Source of the DNA: Aphelenchoides besseyi
Taxonomy: Eukaryota; Nematoda; Chromadorea; Rhabditida; Aphelenchoididae
DNA length: 64,000 nt
Assembly (NCBI GenBank): GCA_024699855.1
Contig: JAMPIQ010000002.1
Coordinates: forward strand, 10,478,001-10,542,000
Direction: 5' to 3'
The position numbers and the translations under genes were made by a program. This document shows positions 36,101 through 51,662 of this stretch, in pieces. The notes beneath the pieces are model-generated. The model was not told the DNA's origin, did no database searches, and saw only the letters and a list, made by a program, of their open reading frames with translations. Each line of letters opens with the position of its first letter. Positions within the stretch are counted from its first letter, which is position 1.

Positions 36101-37076
36101 CACCCGATTGAAGTCGCTGACCCGCGGCGACACTGCTGATGAAGAAACAAGAAGACGAGCTTCAAAGTTATCAGCCCACTTACTCTCGTCTTCGACTCCA
36201 ATTGATATCGAAACGAATATTTTTGGTTCTATAAACTGCGATGCGAATAAAAGTTCACGAAAGATGAAAACTTCTGTTCCAAAATTCACGGATACCACCC
36301 GCATCGCGTATAATATCGACGTTTGAAAGTGTCGAGAGTGTTAAATAAACGGATACTTGATGGCTGGTTGTAGTGATGCAACTCCGAATTCGCTACTTTA
36401 ATCTGACAGTTTATTGGTGCAACTGTACAATAGAATGCGAGCACAATTAGCAGAGTAAGTGAATAACATCAACAGACTTCGGAGAGAAGCGGGAACAATG
36501 TCGTTAGAACCAAAATCTCAAGGACTAGTAATGTTGAAGGCATTGAATAGAGAGACATATCTGTGCAGTGTTATTGAGAGGGCAAACGGTTTGATTATCT
36601 TCGAGTAACGTAAAGCATCGTATCTTTATGCGATTTGTAAATTATAATTGAGATGGAAACTGCGTGAAATAAATGGAATGCAAAAGAGTAAAACTCATAT
36701 AATTGAATTATGCGATGGACGAGTAGTCAGCTGATGATTGTAACCGTGGCACTTGAAAACACGAGCCAAAAACAAGAGCACCCAACGTTCCGTTCTCTTA
36801 AAAGTTTGTACATTTGGACCCGTTTGGGTGGAGAATTGTTTTTGATTTCAATGTGAAGAAGTCGGAAGACGACTAATGAGTTGGCATATGAAACGGAGAT
36901 ATTGCAGAGTCGGTTAATTGATGCAGAAATGAGATCAACGTCTTACACTGACGACAACAATCCACATTAATCGCGGGCAATTGAAAGCTGCATTCAGAAA
37001 TAGTGGTTGAGCGAAAACACTCGTTCATCGGGAAAATTCAGCACATCAGATGAATAGAACTAAGACCACCAAACTT
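33126..37076. other. Gene-poor region, 4 kb
   Basis: No supported gene on either strand. Open frames of 60-126 codons occur (for example plus 33757-34137) but are Arg/Lys-rich by composition, carry no splice logic or known motif and overlap each other on both strands. Probably regulatory DNA of the nuclear receptor plus the 3' flank of the liprin gene. Confidence 0.4.
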
Positions 37077-41064
<3,988 letters not shown>

Positions 41065-41845
41065 CGTGCAATGTAATGCCTAGTCTCGCCGTATGGCGAG
41101 TGAATTGAATAGAATACGTTTATCTCTTTCTAATCATAAGTCGATAGTCGAGTCATTTTGACGATTCGTACTCTCATCAGTGAACCGAATGACAATATCT
41201 GAAAAAACATATTCGCATAATTTCAGTTCGCGAACTGTTGCAATAGCGATAACGATAAATCTGCGAAGTGATAGCGAAAGAGCAGTCGCGCGAGTAATTG
41301 CGGATAGCAAACGCGAAATGCGACGGTCATGCAGCAGCCGACCAACAACAAATGCAACATTTGACCACACGATGACCGTCAAGCCATCCGAGCCGTCATT
41401 GAAATGCGCGTCTTTAGTTTGTAAGCCAACGGATATGCGATGTAAAAACAAATTACTTTTCCAAGAGCAACACAAATCAAATTCCCGTGAGCGGAAAGCA
41501 AACAGAACGAATAGTCGAAACAACCAAATGGTTTTTATGACAAAATCTGATCTAGAGAAACCGGATTAATTGCCATAAGAATTCATATTAGATCGTCTAA
41601 AACATTAGGAAAGCACAGGATTTCAAGGTTATCAGCTTTGCTTCGTGGTGACAGATTTCCGATAAAACAACATGAACTGCCCACTTGTTGGTTTGGCACG
41701 TTTCCAAGAACGTCAACAACACTTTAATTGAAGGTCGTTATAAGAAAGCGGATATAAAAGGCGTACAAACTGCAAATTAACGTAACGAACAAAAATTGTG
41801 AATTCCCTTCAACGTATTAATAGCATCTTTTTGGAGGTCCTGAAG
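41065..41845. other. Intergenic stretch
   Basis: Upstream flank of the liprin gene. A plus-strand frame of 129 codons (41180-41569) is basic and Ser/Arg-rich with no recognisable domain and overlaps an equal minus-strand frame, so neither is supported. Confidence 0.35.
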
Positions 41846-42052
41846 CTACACATGGCCCTTTAGGTTTAACTCAAGAAAACGTTTTATCTGCAACGACGAG
41901 TCGTTTCTTCTGTTTGCAGCCGCGGGTTTACGAGTTCTCGTGTATTGGCCATAGTCTTTTTCGTCGGTCATTGTCCCACTAGTTTCTTGCACTTGCTCTG
42001 TCTTTTCTTGTCGCCGCCTTCGGCTCAAGTTGCTCTTTACTGGCCCTTTCAT
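41846..42052 (-). CDS. Small basic hypothetical protein
   Basis: A 68-codon minus-strand frame from ATG 42052-42050 to stop at 41846. It is rich in Lys/Arg/Glu (SNLSRRRRQEKTEQ) with a near-neutral central stretch and no domain I recognise. It has no visible intron. Composition suggests a possible nuclear or RNA-binding peptide, but chance cannot be excluded. Confidence 0.25.
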   Translation of the reverse strand: MKGPVKSNLSRRRRQEKTEQVQETSGTMTDEKDYGQYTRTRKPAAANRRNDSSLQIKRFLELNLKGHV

Positions 42053-42849
42053 TGTCTTGCGCTTCAATTTATGTTCCCTAGTTCGAACTTATAAATCATG
42101 TAGACTAAACTTTAATTAAACGGCGAATGCTGTAGAAGACAAATTCCGACTGATCATCTCAAACAGACAGATGTTCATGCTGAAAAGACAGACAGCAATC
42201 AACAGTTAAAGTAAGCAAATATATGAACCAAACATTACAGTTTGCTTATGTTCGAGTAAATGTTTATTACTAGTCAATTAGTAAGTTGCAGTGTTGGTCA
42301 AAATGTATGAGTAGAAATCGTCTGTAAGTCTTTGTGGTGCATTTAAAAGCTGATAAGAAGCACAATAGTAAAAAGATTTTCGATAGCAAACGAATATTTT
42401 TATTTAGATCTGCAATTTACAGTTTTATATTGGAATGAGTATTTTAACAACAACAGTACTCGCATCTTAACAGAACGATTAGAAAGTACTGTGCATGAAA
42501 ATACAATATCGAACTCTGATTAAAAGCAGAAATGTGTAAACAACATTGATTTGATATGATTGTGTTAAATTTAAAGACAGTTTCGTTGTTTTAAGCACTT
42601 CTTAGGATCTCTTAATAAAGAAGTCATTGTTCAAAAGTAACAACATGTGTATTTCTACGGATTGTGCAACCTAAAAAAAAGCAGATGTTAAGCTCAATGA
42701 CCATTTCAAGTTGCTATGGCGATTACCTTGACAATCAGGACGATAAAATTGAGAAGTCGTTTGTTTAAAAGCCCTTAGCTTTTACTGTTTTTGTTCATTA
42801 CAAGTTTTTTACGTGGCTTCTACTGTTTTCCTTCTAACTCCAACCGACT
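42053..42849. other. Intergenic stretch
   Basis: AT-rich sequence with no supported gene. The last 100 bp before 42850 are pyrimidine-rich, compatible with a promoter or trans-splice acceptor for the small plus-strand gene. Confidence 0.35.
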
Positions 42850-43058
42850 ATGTCCGACCCAAACGGCGAGGAATTGGTTCCTGATTTGGAAGGTGTTAAT
42901 GAAGATTCGATTCCTGAGCCCGAGCGTGTGAGTTGCTTCGAGAACCAATGGTCTTTGATCGGCATTTTCAGCAAATTGATCCAAAGAAGTATGACGAAAC
43001 TCCGGTGGGTCCAGCTGAAGGTTACATTCCCGAATCTGAAGCTGATCAAAAAGATTAA
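42850..43058 (+). CDS. 54-residue acidic protein, two exons
   Basis: ATG at 42850 gives MSDPNGEELVPDLEGVNE and continues to 42927, where a GTGAGT donor starts a 44-bp intron ending TTTTCAG at 42971. Exon 2 (42972-43058) restarts in phase with QIDPKKYDETPVGPAEGY and stops after ESEADQKD. The spliced product has 54 residues, very rich in Asp, Glu and Pro with no hydrophobic core, so it should be disordered. I do not recognise a family. Consensus splice signals, coding-like composition in both exons in the same phase, and an AATAAA 70 bp downstream argue for a real gene. Without splicing the frame would read on for 97 codons with a different, less acidic tail. It converges on the neuferricin gene. 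Confidence 0.6.
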
Positions 43059-43130
43059 TGCGATTGCGGATAAAAACTGTCACGAAATCACATCGCAGTA
43101 TCCGTCTAAGTTTAATTCGCTTTTGTTCGA

Positions 43131-43136
43131 AATAAA
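43131..43136 (+). terminator. AATAAA polyadenylation signal
   Basis: Consensus hexamer about 70 bp after the stop of the 54-residue acidic protein gene, same strand. Confidence 0.5.
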
Positions 43137-43230
43137 CCAGTGAAATTGTTCGTCGTTTAATAGAACAGTGATTAGCAGAATAGAAAGATTATTCAACATG
43201 TTGCTATGTATGAATCAAGACACCGAATTA

Positions 43231-44388
43231 TTAATTGTTTTCATTATCATCAGTGATTTTACATGAATTAGCTGTCGGAGAACAATAAGGATATAATTTG
43301 AGATGTGGATTGTCCAAATCGCCGTGGGTTCCTTCAGCTCCGGGAGTTGCCAGAGGTGCACCAAAGTTCTTGACACAAGCGCACCGAAAATTTTTTGCTC
43401 CGGGAGCAAATAATCTTCGTGGAACTCCAGCCCATTCTCTTTGAACCCCACCACTAAACTTTCAAATAAGCACAACGATACCTATGATATTCTGACCTTT
43501 TTGCTGTACACCAGACTCGACCGCCGGTATCTTTGTGCCATTCGGAATTACACGCCGGAAACACTTCGTTTTCTCGAACTTGTTGTTTTCGAAATTCCAA
43601 TGCAGTAGCAAGCTTATCATGAATCTAAAACCAACTGCATGTTAAAAATAAAGCAGCTCGCTTACCATATTTCCATATTTGGTCAGTTTACCATCGGCAT
43701 CGTAAAATCGACCCTCAACAAGTCCGACCAATTCGTATTCCTTGTCATAGAATCCAACCCAGTCGGAAATTGACAGCATTTCCTGATCGCCAAAATCGGA
43801 AATGTCATCAATAAGCCCATCAGCGGAGAAGTCACCAGTTACGAATGCTCGAGTAGCATCTCGACCAGCAAAGAAATGATAACCACCTCCTTCGGAGTAA
43901 TGTTTACGTCCTTTCTCCACATTATACACTCGACCAAGAATAGCAAGATAGACGGGTTTCGATGATGCACGACTACCGTCAAATAAAGCTAACTGGTCGG
44001 AAGTGAAAACCTTTCGAACTATAGAACGTTATACGTAATTCACAATTCAGAATAATCGAAATCGAACCTTTTGCATCTAATTGTGGTTCGGGTTTCTCCT
44101 TGTTCTTCTCAGCCACACGAGGAACAACTTTCGTGAGTGTAAGTTTACCCAAACCAACCAACGATCGAATGCCATCGATTGCCGATCTTATTCGCGGAAT
44201 CTAAATCGAATGAAATTAAAATACAAATTCAATAGTTAAACCCTATAAGCACTTTGAAGCGCCCAATCGAAACTCGAACCAACTGGAAGTTGCACATCGT
44301 AGACCGTGAATATCAACGACAAAACGATCACATTCACCGAAATTACAATCAGACTTCGAGTGTAAAGTTCCGGTGAACTTTTGGGCAT
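43231..44388 (-). CDS. CYB5D2: Neuferricin (CYB5D2), membrane-associated progesterone receptor family
   Basis: The ATG at 44388 starts MPKSSPELYTRS and a single membrane anchor (LIVISVNVIVLSLIF). After a linker comes the cytochrome b5-like heme domain: FTSDQLALFDGS, ILGRVYNVEKGRKHYSEGG, HFFAGRDATRAFVTGDFS, DDISDFGDQEMLSISDW and VGFYDKEYELVG. The C-terminal part (FPACNSEWHKDTGGRVWC, GGVQRENGL) matches neuferricin and distinguishes it from PGRMC and neudesin. The tail is extended and acidic (SCKITDDNENN). Family members bind heme through Tyr ligands and act in neural differentiation and steroid-related metabolism in the endomembrane or secretory route. Exons are joined by 40-50 bp introns. Confidence 0.9.
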
Positions 44389-45354
44389 ATTCCGCCAATG
44401 CAGATCTTTTGCTCAGTTGCAGCGGAAAAGCAAATAAATCAAAATTATCTAAAATAATTTATGAATAAACAAACGTTTATCAGAAAAGTGTCAATCATTT
44501 TCTACCAAAAAGAATTGTCCACAATTTTGTTGATTGCCAAAGAGACAAATGACTTACTTGTGCCTTATAACACGCACTCGTTTTTGTCTTTTAGGACCTC
44601 AGCCATTCAACAGGTGGAAAAAACACTGCGAAAGAAAACGTGTGGGAAGTCGACCGGCGAACGCCTTCGACACTTGTGTGCCATGCTTCCTTGACTGGAA
44701 GAGTTCGTCGGGAGTTGATTGGGAACTTTTTGTTGCTTTTTCTTCCAATCGCAATTACAATCGAAAGCGTTGATCGCAAATATGAAATGTTGATCATTGG
44801 ATTGTAATAAGCTAGTGAAAATATGAATGTGACAGCAGTGTGTGTGTTCTCATCTTGCAGCTTGCGATCACGATCTTCTTCGGTCTTAGAAAGTTCGTGA
44901 GAAAGTGGAAAGTTTGCTCATTCTCGACTATGCACTTTGGTTGCATTTTCCGTTACCGCATAAAACGTGACCTAAAGCGATGATCACGACTTATCCGTTT
45001 TGACGATTAGCGTGCGCGGAGCATCGCTTTTGCGCAGGCTCGTGAAGAGACTGCGAGTGGACATCTCGAAGCAGAAGTGTTGTGTGTCCATTCGAAACGA
45101 TTGTTTGCCATGAACAAAGTAAGTGCAACGAAACAAACGAAATTTATGCGGAAAGAAAGTAAACGGAAAATTCGAAACTGAATGACGGAGCATGTACGAC
45201 AAGATCATCTCGAAATGACCATTGAACTGTAAGGCGGAGCGCGTGTTCGATTTGGACTCGTCGTTCTTACGATTCCACTTCGATGATTGAAACGTAGTAT
45301 TTGAAACAGTCCCGTTTAATATCCTTTATCCACAAATTCAGCTTCTACTTGATC
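44389..45354. other. Intergenic region between divergent neuferricin and ETS genes
   Basis: About 1 kb that must hold both promoters. Only short chance frames are seen. Confidence 0.4.
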
Positions 45355-46921
45355 ATGAATCATCGTGTTATCTCCAATCCATTTCTACTAAAAAATGTGT
45401 CGATTAGTGATAACAACAACAACAACAAGCAAGAGATTAGCTCCAACTTGTTTATGAATACTAACCACTTCGACGCATTTGGAAACTCGATGACCGAAAC
45501 TGTAATATCCAACTCGAATCCTAATCCTCGTGTCAACTCTATCGATCGTCCGAAACTCACAACGCAAGCCAATTTCTTTGCTGAACTTGCCAACTTTTCA
45601 TTTAATTTCGATAATCGACGGCAACAACTGAATGACCTTCAGCGGACCATAACCGAGAAGCCAAAAGGTCTTCTAACATTTGCACCATCTTCGACATCGT
45701 TATTCGACCTACATCGAAACTTGGATTGTCGACGAGGCTCTGCACCAGCTCGTGTTTTGCATCAAACAAATGCTGATAAAACAAATGTATTACACAAACT
45801 CGTAGCGGTATGAACTCTTCATTAACACTAATCATGTGATTTTCTTTTAGCCTCAAACACTTTCTTTCTGCGCAATACAAAACAAAGATCTGAAAGCGAA
45901 TCTTGATCTCATAAACGGATGTCGATCAACAGCTCAAGTATCTCGTGCATCTTCTTCAGTTTTCTCAAGCCCTGACTCAGGCCTTGAATCCGATGTTGGA
46001 ACCGATTGTTCAAGTGAAAGGGTGCAAATTAAAAGGCACGGAAATGACCTTTTTCCTCGCGCATCTGCTGAGCTCTTTTCAACATTGTCACATGAAGATC
46101 GTGTACCTTTTGCTGCACTGTACGCCACAATGACCGATCAACTTCAAAGAACAAACGTGTCCAATCAACAAATTGCTTGTCGTCTACTCAATTTTGCTTC
46201 TATAATGCAAGGTATTTAAGTTCGAGCTTCTAATCAACTTAATAGTATCGCTTTAGACGCCTCAATTTTTGATTCTCAATCCTTAAGTATAAAGGACAAC
46301 CAAATTATGAACAATAGAAACTGTTTACTTGAACAAAATTCCGTCACAATGACTACTATGTAAGTTGTTCAAAGCCATTCAAATGCTAATCGAACATTGT
46401 AGTAATGAGTTCGACGAAAAAGTCTTTTTGGCAAACTCTTATCACAACCAAATGCACTTATATTCGACAAATAACAACCCAATTAGCTCATCCTTAAAAG
46501 CAAATCGAACATCCCAGTTCATGAAACGACGTTTTAGTGCACCGGTAACTGAAAGTCGAAATGTATCTCGAGTGAAAAGACGAGAAGGTAAGTAGGTAGA
46601 CAGCAAATAGCAATATACGTTATTGCAGGACATACGGCAAGGTTTTTATGGGAGTTCTTGTGGTATTTACTCGAGGACAAAAAGTATGCCAATTACATCA
46701 AATGGCTCGACGAAAAACAAGGGATATTTAAACTGATCGATTCCAAAGCCGTCAGTCACATGTGGGGTTGTCATAAGAAGAAAACATCAATGTCGTACGA
46801 AGCGATGTCAAGATCCATGAGATATTATTACCAGCGTGGAATATTGCAGAAAGTTGAGGGTCAACGATTGGTATACAAATTCAATTCTCTTCCGGTTAAC
46901 AATGTAGTAAACTCATGCTAA
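45355..46921 (+). CDS. ETS-domain transcription factor, ELF type
   Basis: ATG 45355 starts [16 protein letters not shown] with an Asn run, then a long Ser/Asn-rich disordered region spread over several exons, and a basic lead-in [12 protein letters not shown]. The C-terminal ETS domain (about 46628-46905) reads [60 protein letters not shown] and [21 protein letters not shown]. The residues around [12 protein letters not shown] and [17 protein letters not shown] match ELF1/2/4 best, and the two recognition-helix arginines are kept. ETS factors bind GGAA cores. The domain sits at the extreme C-terminus. No pointed domain is visible. Target genes are unknown. Confidence 0.9.
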
Positions 46922-46977
46922 TCGAATGATCGTCGAAAGATTGAGCGTCTCATGTAATTTCATATTCTTTTATCACT

Positions 46978-48103
46978 TTACCAATAAATGTAATTACACG
47001 TGTTTGTATTTTTCGAAATCTTTCGATAGAAATTTTGGAACTGTCGACTTTGAATGAAGTTGTTTTGGCGTTTTTGAGCAAACTGAGCGATCTTAATGAA
47101 CAAAGCAACAGTCAAATCCTTCAACATTTGGCTTTTGAGTTGTCGAGCCAAATAGCGAACATAACTAAAAAACGAAAAGATAATCAAAACAAATACATCA
47201 CTTACATCATGATTTGAAAGGCTTCGGCGTACAGATCGAGTTGTGTGAACGCAAAGCCGACGTAAATGTAACAACGAGCAAGCATAATCTTATCGCCCAT
47301 ACTACGTGCAAGTTCGATTTGGTATTTTGAGACACTCAACGCCTTCTCAGCCTGAAGTCAGTAGGGATGAATAATCAAATGAACGTAGACTTACAAATGA
47401 TTCTGAGAAATCGCCAAGTGCGCTGAAGCCACCGCCCATTGAAGAAAGAAAGTACATGTTTGTTTCCAGACGCAACATAATGTAGAAGTTCCGTAGAACA
47501 ACAAAAGAGCTAAACAATTTCGCATCTGAATTATTCCAAAAAAGTTTTTACCCTTCAAAATCGATCGCGTTGTCGTCATAGATTTGACTGGGCAAACTTT
47601 GGAACACGATTACTACTCCCTGAAATCATCACTCCTTCTTTGTTTATATGCGATGATGAACTCACGGTGGCTGTTGATTTGTCGTAGTTCGCAATTTTGC
47701 GTGTAAGCAACTCACGAGTACGGAAATTCAGTTCTGGTGCAGATCGAATGAAATGACGGATATTCGAAATGCTGGTCGTCGATTTAACATGCGCGATTTC
47801 ATCTTCTCGGCTTAGATCTCCGAGGACAAAACGATGAACAAAAATGGGATCTATTGAAGTCGAAGTCCGATGCTCTTTACAGGTAGCACAAAGCCTCAAG
47901 TTCACGTTCATTTTAAATTCATATAAACTGTGATCTGATGAAAACAACAATAAAAAGAAAATGTTCAGAGTAACACGTTTCTTTCCATCGATTGGGCGTC
48001 GAAGAGCAGATTGACAACAAGGATTCTGGAGTCTCAGTGAATTAGTGGTCTTTTGTGAATACATAGTACTGTCAGAGATGCTTGTTAAGCGTCCTACTTT
48101 CAT
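46978..48103 (-). CDS. Helical-repeat (TPR-like) hypothetical protein
   Basis: ATG at 48103 opens MKVGRLTSISDSTMYSQKT; a 42-nt stretch within this exon (GT...TTCATCAG) looks like an intron that keeps frame if retained. After MNVNLRLCATCKEHRTS and a linker, three spliced exons give NFYIMLRLETNMYFLSSMGG, FSALGDFSESF, ALSVSKYQIELARSMGDKIM, LARCYIYVGFAFTQLDLYAE and YLARQLKSQMLKDLTVALF. The alternation of Ala/Gly/Leu with ARS and YxxxG spacing suggests two or three tetratricopeptide-like helical pairs. All junctions are in phase, so the gene is probably real. I cannot name the family or function. It ends at 46978, convergent with the ETS gene. Confidence 0.6.
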
Positions 48104-48334
48104 TTATACCTTCGTTTCCAACAATTTTAACACGACAATTGAATGAGAATCATAGAGTTTATTACGTAAAGTCAGATATTCATTATTACGCCTAATGTTA
48201 ATTACACTCGATAATAGGACAAGCAATACAGCAGATAAAGATCGGTTTGTTAGCTGAAAATTTAAGGAGATCTTCTTGTTTGATAAAATTTGTCCATCCC
48301 CAAGTGATGTTATCGTTTGGAACGAAATTTGTAG

Positions 48335-49141
48335 CTAAACAACCTCTGAATCATTGGCTTCCACTGGAATTGACTTACCACGTTTTGGAGTTCGTTCACC
48401 GTCGCTGTTTTCTATCCAGATTTCCAATTGCATTCGAACATTATCAACAGAAAACACGCTATCCTCCTTAATATTGAAATACAACGAACAATAATCGAGA
48501 TACTCGCAGCAGTTGCTTTTCGGATAGATCGACAGAAAGAACTCCGAATCATCACGACCGTTAACTTTGAACAAATTTCCGTTGCGGGCAATCTGATGCT
48601 CACTCTCATTCAAGTACATTTCAATGTCCGTGATTGTCCATCTATGAAAAGTACGTTTTGGGAAAAGCGATCCAACTTTTGCAATTGGATGTGGAAAAGA
48701 ACAACGAATGAAAACAGATGATTTGCTTGTGAACGTTTGTAGTTCTTCGGGTGTCAGAAATAGACTCCAAGTTGCGGCTCGGAGATTTCCAAAGTTTAAA
48801 CAGATAACTAAAATTGAAAGAAAACAATGAAAAACAAAATCTGTAAACTGACTATTTACTTTGCCAACGTTTCCGGCAACATCCTCAATCCACGATTCGA
48901 CGTTCATTTTGACTTTTAATCGGACATCGACCTTGTAAAGTCGAAGACGCAATGAACATGAACGATTGAGATGACGGCCACGCGGATAGAAACGAAGACA
49001 AAGTTCGACGCGTCCAAAATATTCGTTTTCCATCGAGTAAACATCACTGATCCAATGATCTCCGGGAATCGACGAGTTGAAACGATCCGCGAAATCGTTT
49101 ATACGCCAAGTTAAGATGTTTCTATTGTCCAAACTCTCCAT
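48335..49141 (-). CDS. MATH (TRAF-like) domain protein
   Basis: A long minus-strand frame starts at ATG 49141 (MESLDNRNILTWRINDFADR), just after a TTTGCAG acceptor. It holds one MATH-like domain with LTWRINDFADRFNSSIPGDH and a VYSMENEYFGRVELCLRFYP block, and a second with FHRWTITDIEMYLNESEH and LYFNIKEDSVFSVDNVRMQL. W-x-I and the internal Phe/Leu pattern fit meprin/TRAF-homology beta sandwiches; such proteins are expanded in nematodes, often as substrate adaptors for CUL3. No BTB domain follows. A hydrophobic link (about 48850-48790) could be an unspliced intron beginning GTAAATAG, although the frame stays open through it. The C-terminus is polar and ends at 48335. Confidence 0.65.
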   Translation of the reverse strand: MESLDNRNILTWRINDFADRFNSSIPGDHWISDVYSMENEYFGRVELCLRFYPRGRHLNRSCSLRLRLYKVDVRLKVKMNVESWIEDVAGNVGKVNSQFTDFVFHCFLSILVICLNFGNLRAATWSLFLTPEELQTFTSKSSVFIRCSFPHPIAKVGSLFPKRTFHRWTITDIEMYLNESEHQIARNGNLFKVNGRDDSEFFLSIYPKSNCCEYLDYCSLYFNIKEDSVFSVDNVRMQLEIWIENSDGERTPKRGKSIPVEANDSEVV

Positions 49142-51662
49142 TCTGCCATTGACCTGCAAATACACAAATCGAAAATCTAATGGCCATAAGATTAAACGAA
49201 AATTTAATTGTTTTAACAATAAGGAAATTAATTGCGTTTCTAAGAAACGAAGATCCAAATATCGATTTTAGCTAAACAATATGATCTCAAGTTTACAATA
49301 ATCGCTTAACAGATATGTCAATTCATGTTTGGTCATTTGGGAGCTTGAATGTCCTCATTCACCGCTCACGGTTTTATTTCACACCAAGAGTTCAGGTTGA
49401 AGCTGTTGCGAATTTGAGAGCTTCCCACATCCAACGGCATTCAATGGAGAGATCGGAAATTAGCTCTGCAATTATTAGGTTGCATTCAAATCCCCGGAGC
49501 TTATGACTTCCATCGCATTTAATTAGCAGTTTATATCGTCTCCGAGGGAGAACTTTAACCCTTGAGTGTGATTCAGAGATTGTTCGACTACTTCTAGCTG
49601 AGTATTCTGCTTATTCAGTTGTTTAAACGTAAGCACCAGAAGTTGATGTCTCGAAAATTTTGACAAAGTTTCTGCTTCGCAATCAGTTCAAAAAAACTTC
49701 CGTTCACCAATGAATCATGTTTATGGCGTTTGTTTTGAAAGTCGTGGGGTAAAATACGCTGCGATTTTTAGGCAACTAATAGACGGGTGTTTTTGTTATT
49801 CGAGTTGTTTACAATTTTTCGCGCTATTCGTTGATTATATGATTCTTTGTGCTTTGCAAGTGCAACGATTTTAAAGTCCAATTCAAATGGTTCTGTTAAG
49901 TAAACGGCAAAGATCGAAAGCCTTGGACGTTCAACGGTCGACCGGATGTGATTAAAACGCGTCATTGAACGACGACAGCAACCGAAATCGATTCGTGTTT
50001 TCGCCCTTTTGCGCACATTCGAGCGAACACTTTCACTCTCGGTAATGTCTGCTTTTGATGAGCGCAAAAACAAGCCGTGGATTAACCCAAATGTCGGTTG
50101 GATGGGTTTTCGATTCCAAAACACTAGTTTTCGTCGTGTATTTTTGGTCTTGTCAACAAATCCAACTCACGATAAGGTTGTTTGTTTCGAAGCAGAAGCT
50201 TCCTGAACTCCACAGTCAGCGCTTTTACGCGCCAAATTTGAGAGGACGCGCGATCGAGTCATTTGGAGCACAAAACAAGTGACTGGAATTCTTTTATCTT
50301 TCTTTTCACGTAACTAACGTGTCTGATGATTTCATTCGAAAACGCACAGAAAATTTTTCGTGATTGATAAATTGATGGCGAGAGCAAAGAAGTCGAATGT
50401 GTGTGCTGTTCGAATGGCATTCAGATCAAACCGGAGGGTGTGGTGGTCCGATGATTCAGATGTTTTAATGCAAAGTTCGTTCGTGTCTTTTCAATGAGAG
50501 TTTTCGACGGTAACCAATTGGTTTATTGTCGCGCCCATTAGTTTTTCGCGTTTGCTTTGGCAGCTCATGATGCGATGGATTGTTGGCGCTGCGTAAAACC
50601 AAAAACCAACAAACAGAAAACAAACCGAACACCAGCGGTCGCGCTCCAGCCACTTTTGTATTTTCTCTTATTTGCCATCGGTGCGTCGCACAAGCGACAG
50701 TCGAATCCGGGACGTTGAGGAAGTTCGAGAGTATCTCGAGGCGTCGGCTGCTTCTCGTAATACTGAGAGTGATCGGTGGTTGGCGGAAATAGTGGTTGCC
50801 GTCTTATTTCGTGCAAAGTTCGTGAGAACTGAACGAGCAACTCGACTGCTGCTCAACGAACCTCAGCGCAAAAACACGCGAACAGTTTGAAGTCGCGGAG
50901 TCCGCTTTTAATTTCTTTTTTCACTCGCCATCCACTCACGTCAATAAAACAGCGGCCCGATGTGAATTGAGAGAACAACGACGGCTCGCGAATTTTAACA
51001 TTGATCTTATTGTTCAACCAAAAACCATTCAATTTGTTCGAAGTTCGTTTGCTCGTGTACTTTCGGTTCAATTGCACGTTTTGAAAACGTTGATTTTTGA
51101 TAGTTGGTTTTTCTTTCTTAGTCTCAATTTGGGTTCTTATCATTTTTGCTAGCATTCTTATCGATGGGAGTCTCAGCAGTCTCCAGGCTTATATCAACAA
51201 ACGATGCTTGTCAGAATGTAATTATGAATCATTGACATTTTTCCTCAAAACTTTGGATTGAACTGCTGCTCGCTGATTACTAATGAATTCATTGTGCTGT
51301 TGCGTTGCTAATGACATTGACTTCGACAAAGAGCGATTGTTGACTGCAATCAAATCACATTTTTTAGATTATTTCTAAGCTCTTGAATACGAAGTGGAAG
51401 CGCACACTGTTTGATCAGCGTCCTATTGTTCATCATTAGATTAACTTTCGGTTATTTTGCTTGAATTCAGAAGACTATCCGGTTAAAGCGTTCACACTTC
51501 TTTTTTCATATAAAAATCGAACGTCACGTCGAGTTTTGCTGAATGATCCCGACCTCAAACATCAACTCATCACTTGGCAAACATGATCTCTTTCGATCTA
51601 TTGATCATAAAATGCACGATCCTTTTTTGTTCACAAAAACAGCAGATAGCTTTATATTTTCT
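49142..51662. other. Gene-poor region
   Basis: About 2.5 kb with only scattered overlapping open frames (for example minus 49768-50124 and minus 50565-50840) that are Arg/Ser-rich by composition and show no domain. No gene, RNA or repeat is supported. Confidence 0.4.

Noticed and set aside
41180..41569. 129-codon frames on both strands upstream of liprin
   Set aside because: Equal-length overlapping frames on opposite strands without domain or splice logic; low stop density by composition.
45414..45430. Short AAC repeat
   Set aside because: It encodes an Asn run in the ETS protein and is too short to be a notable repeat.
50700..50740. Possible tRNA T-arm (GTCGAATCCGGGA)
   Set aside because: No pairing stem and no cloverleaf upstream or downstream.
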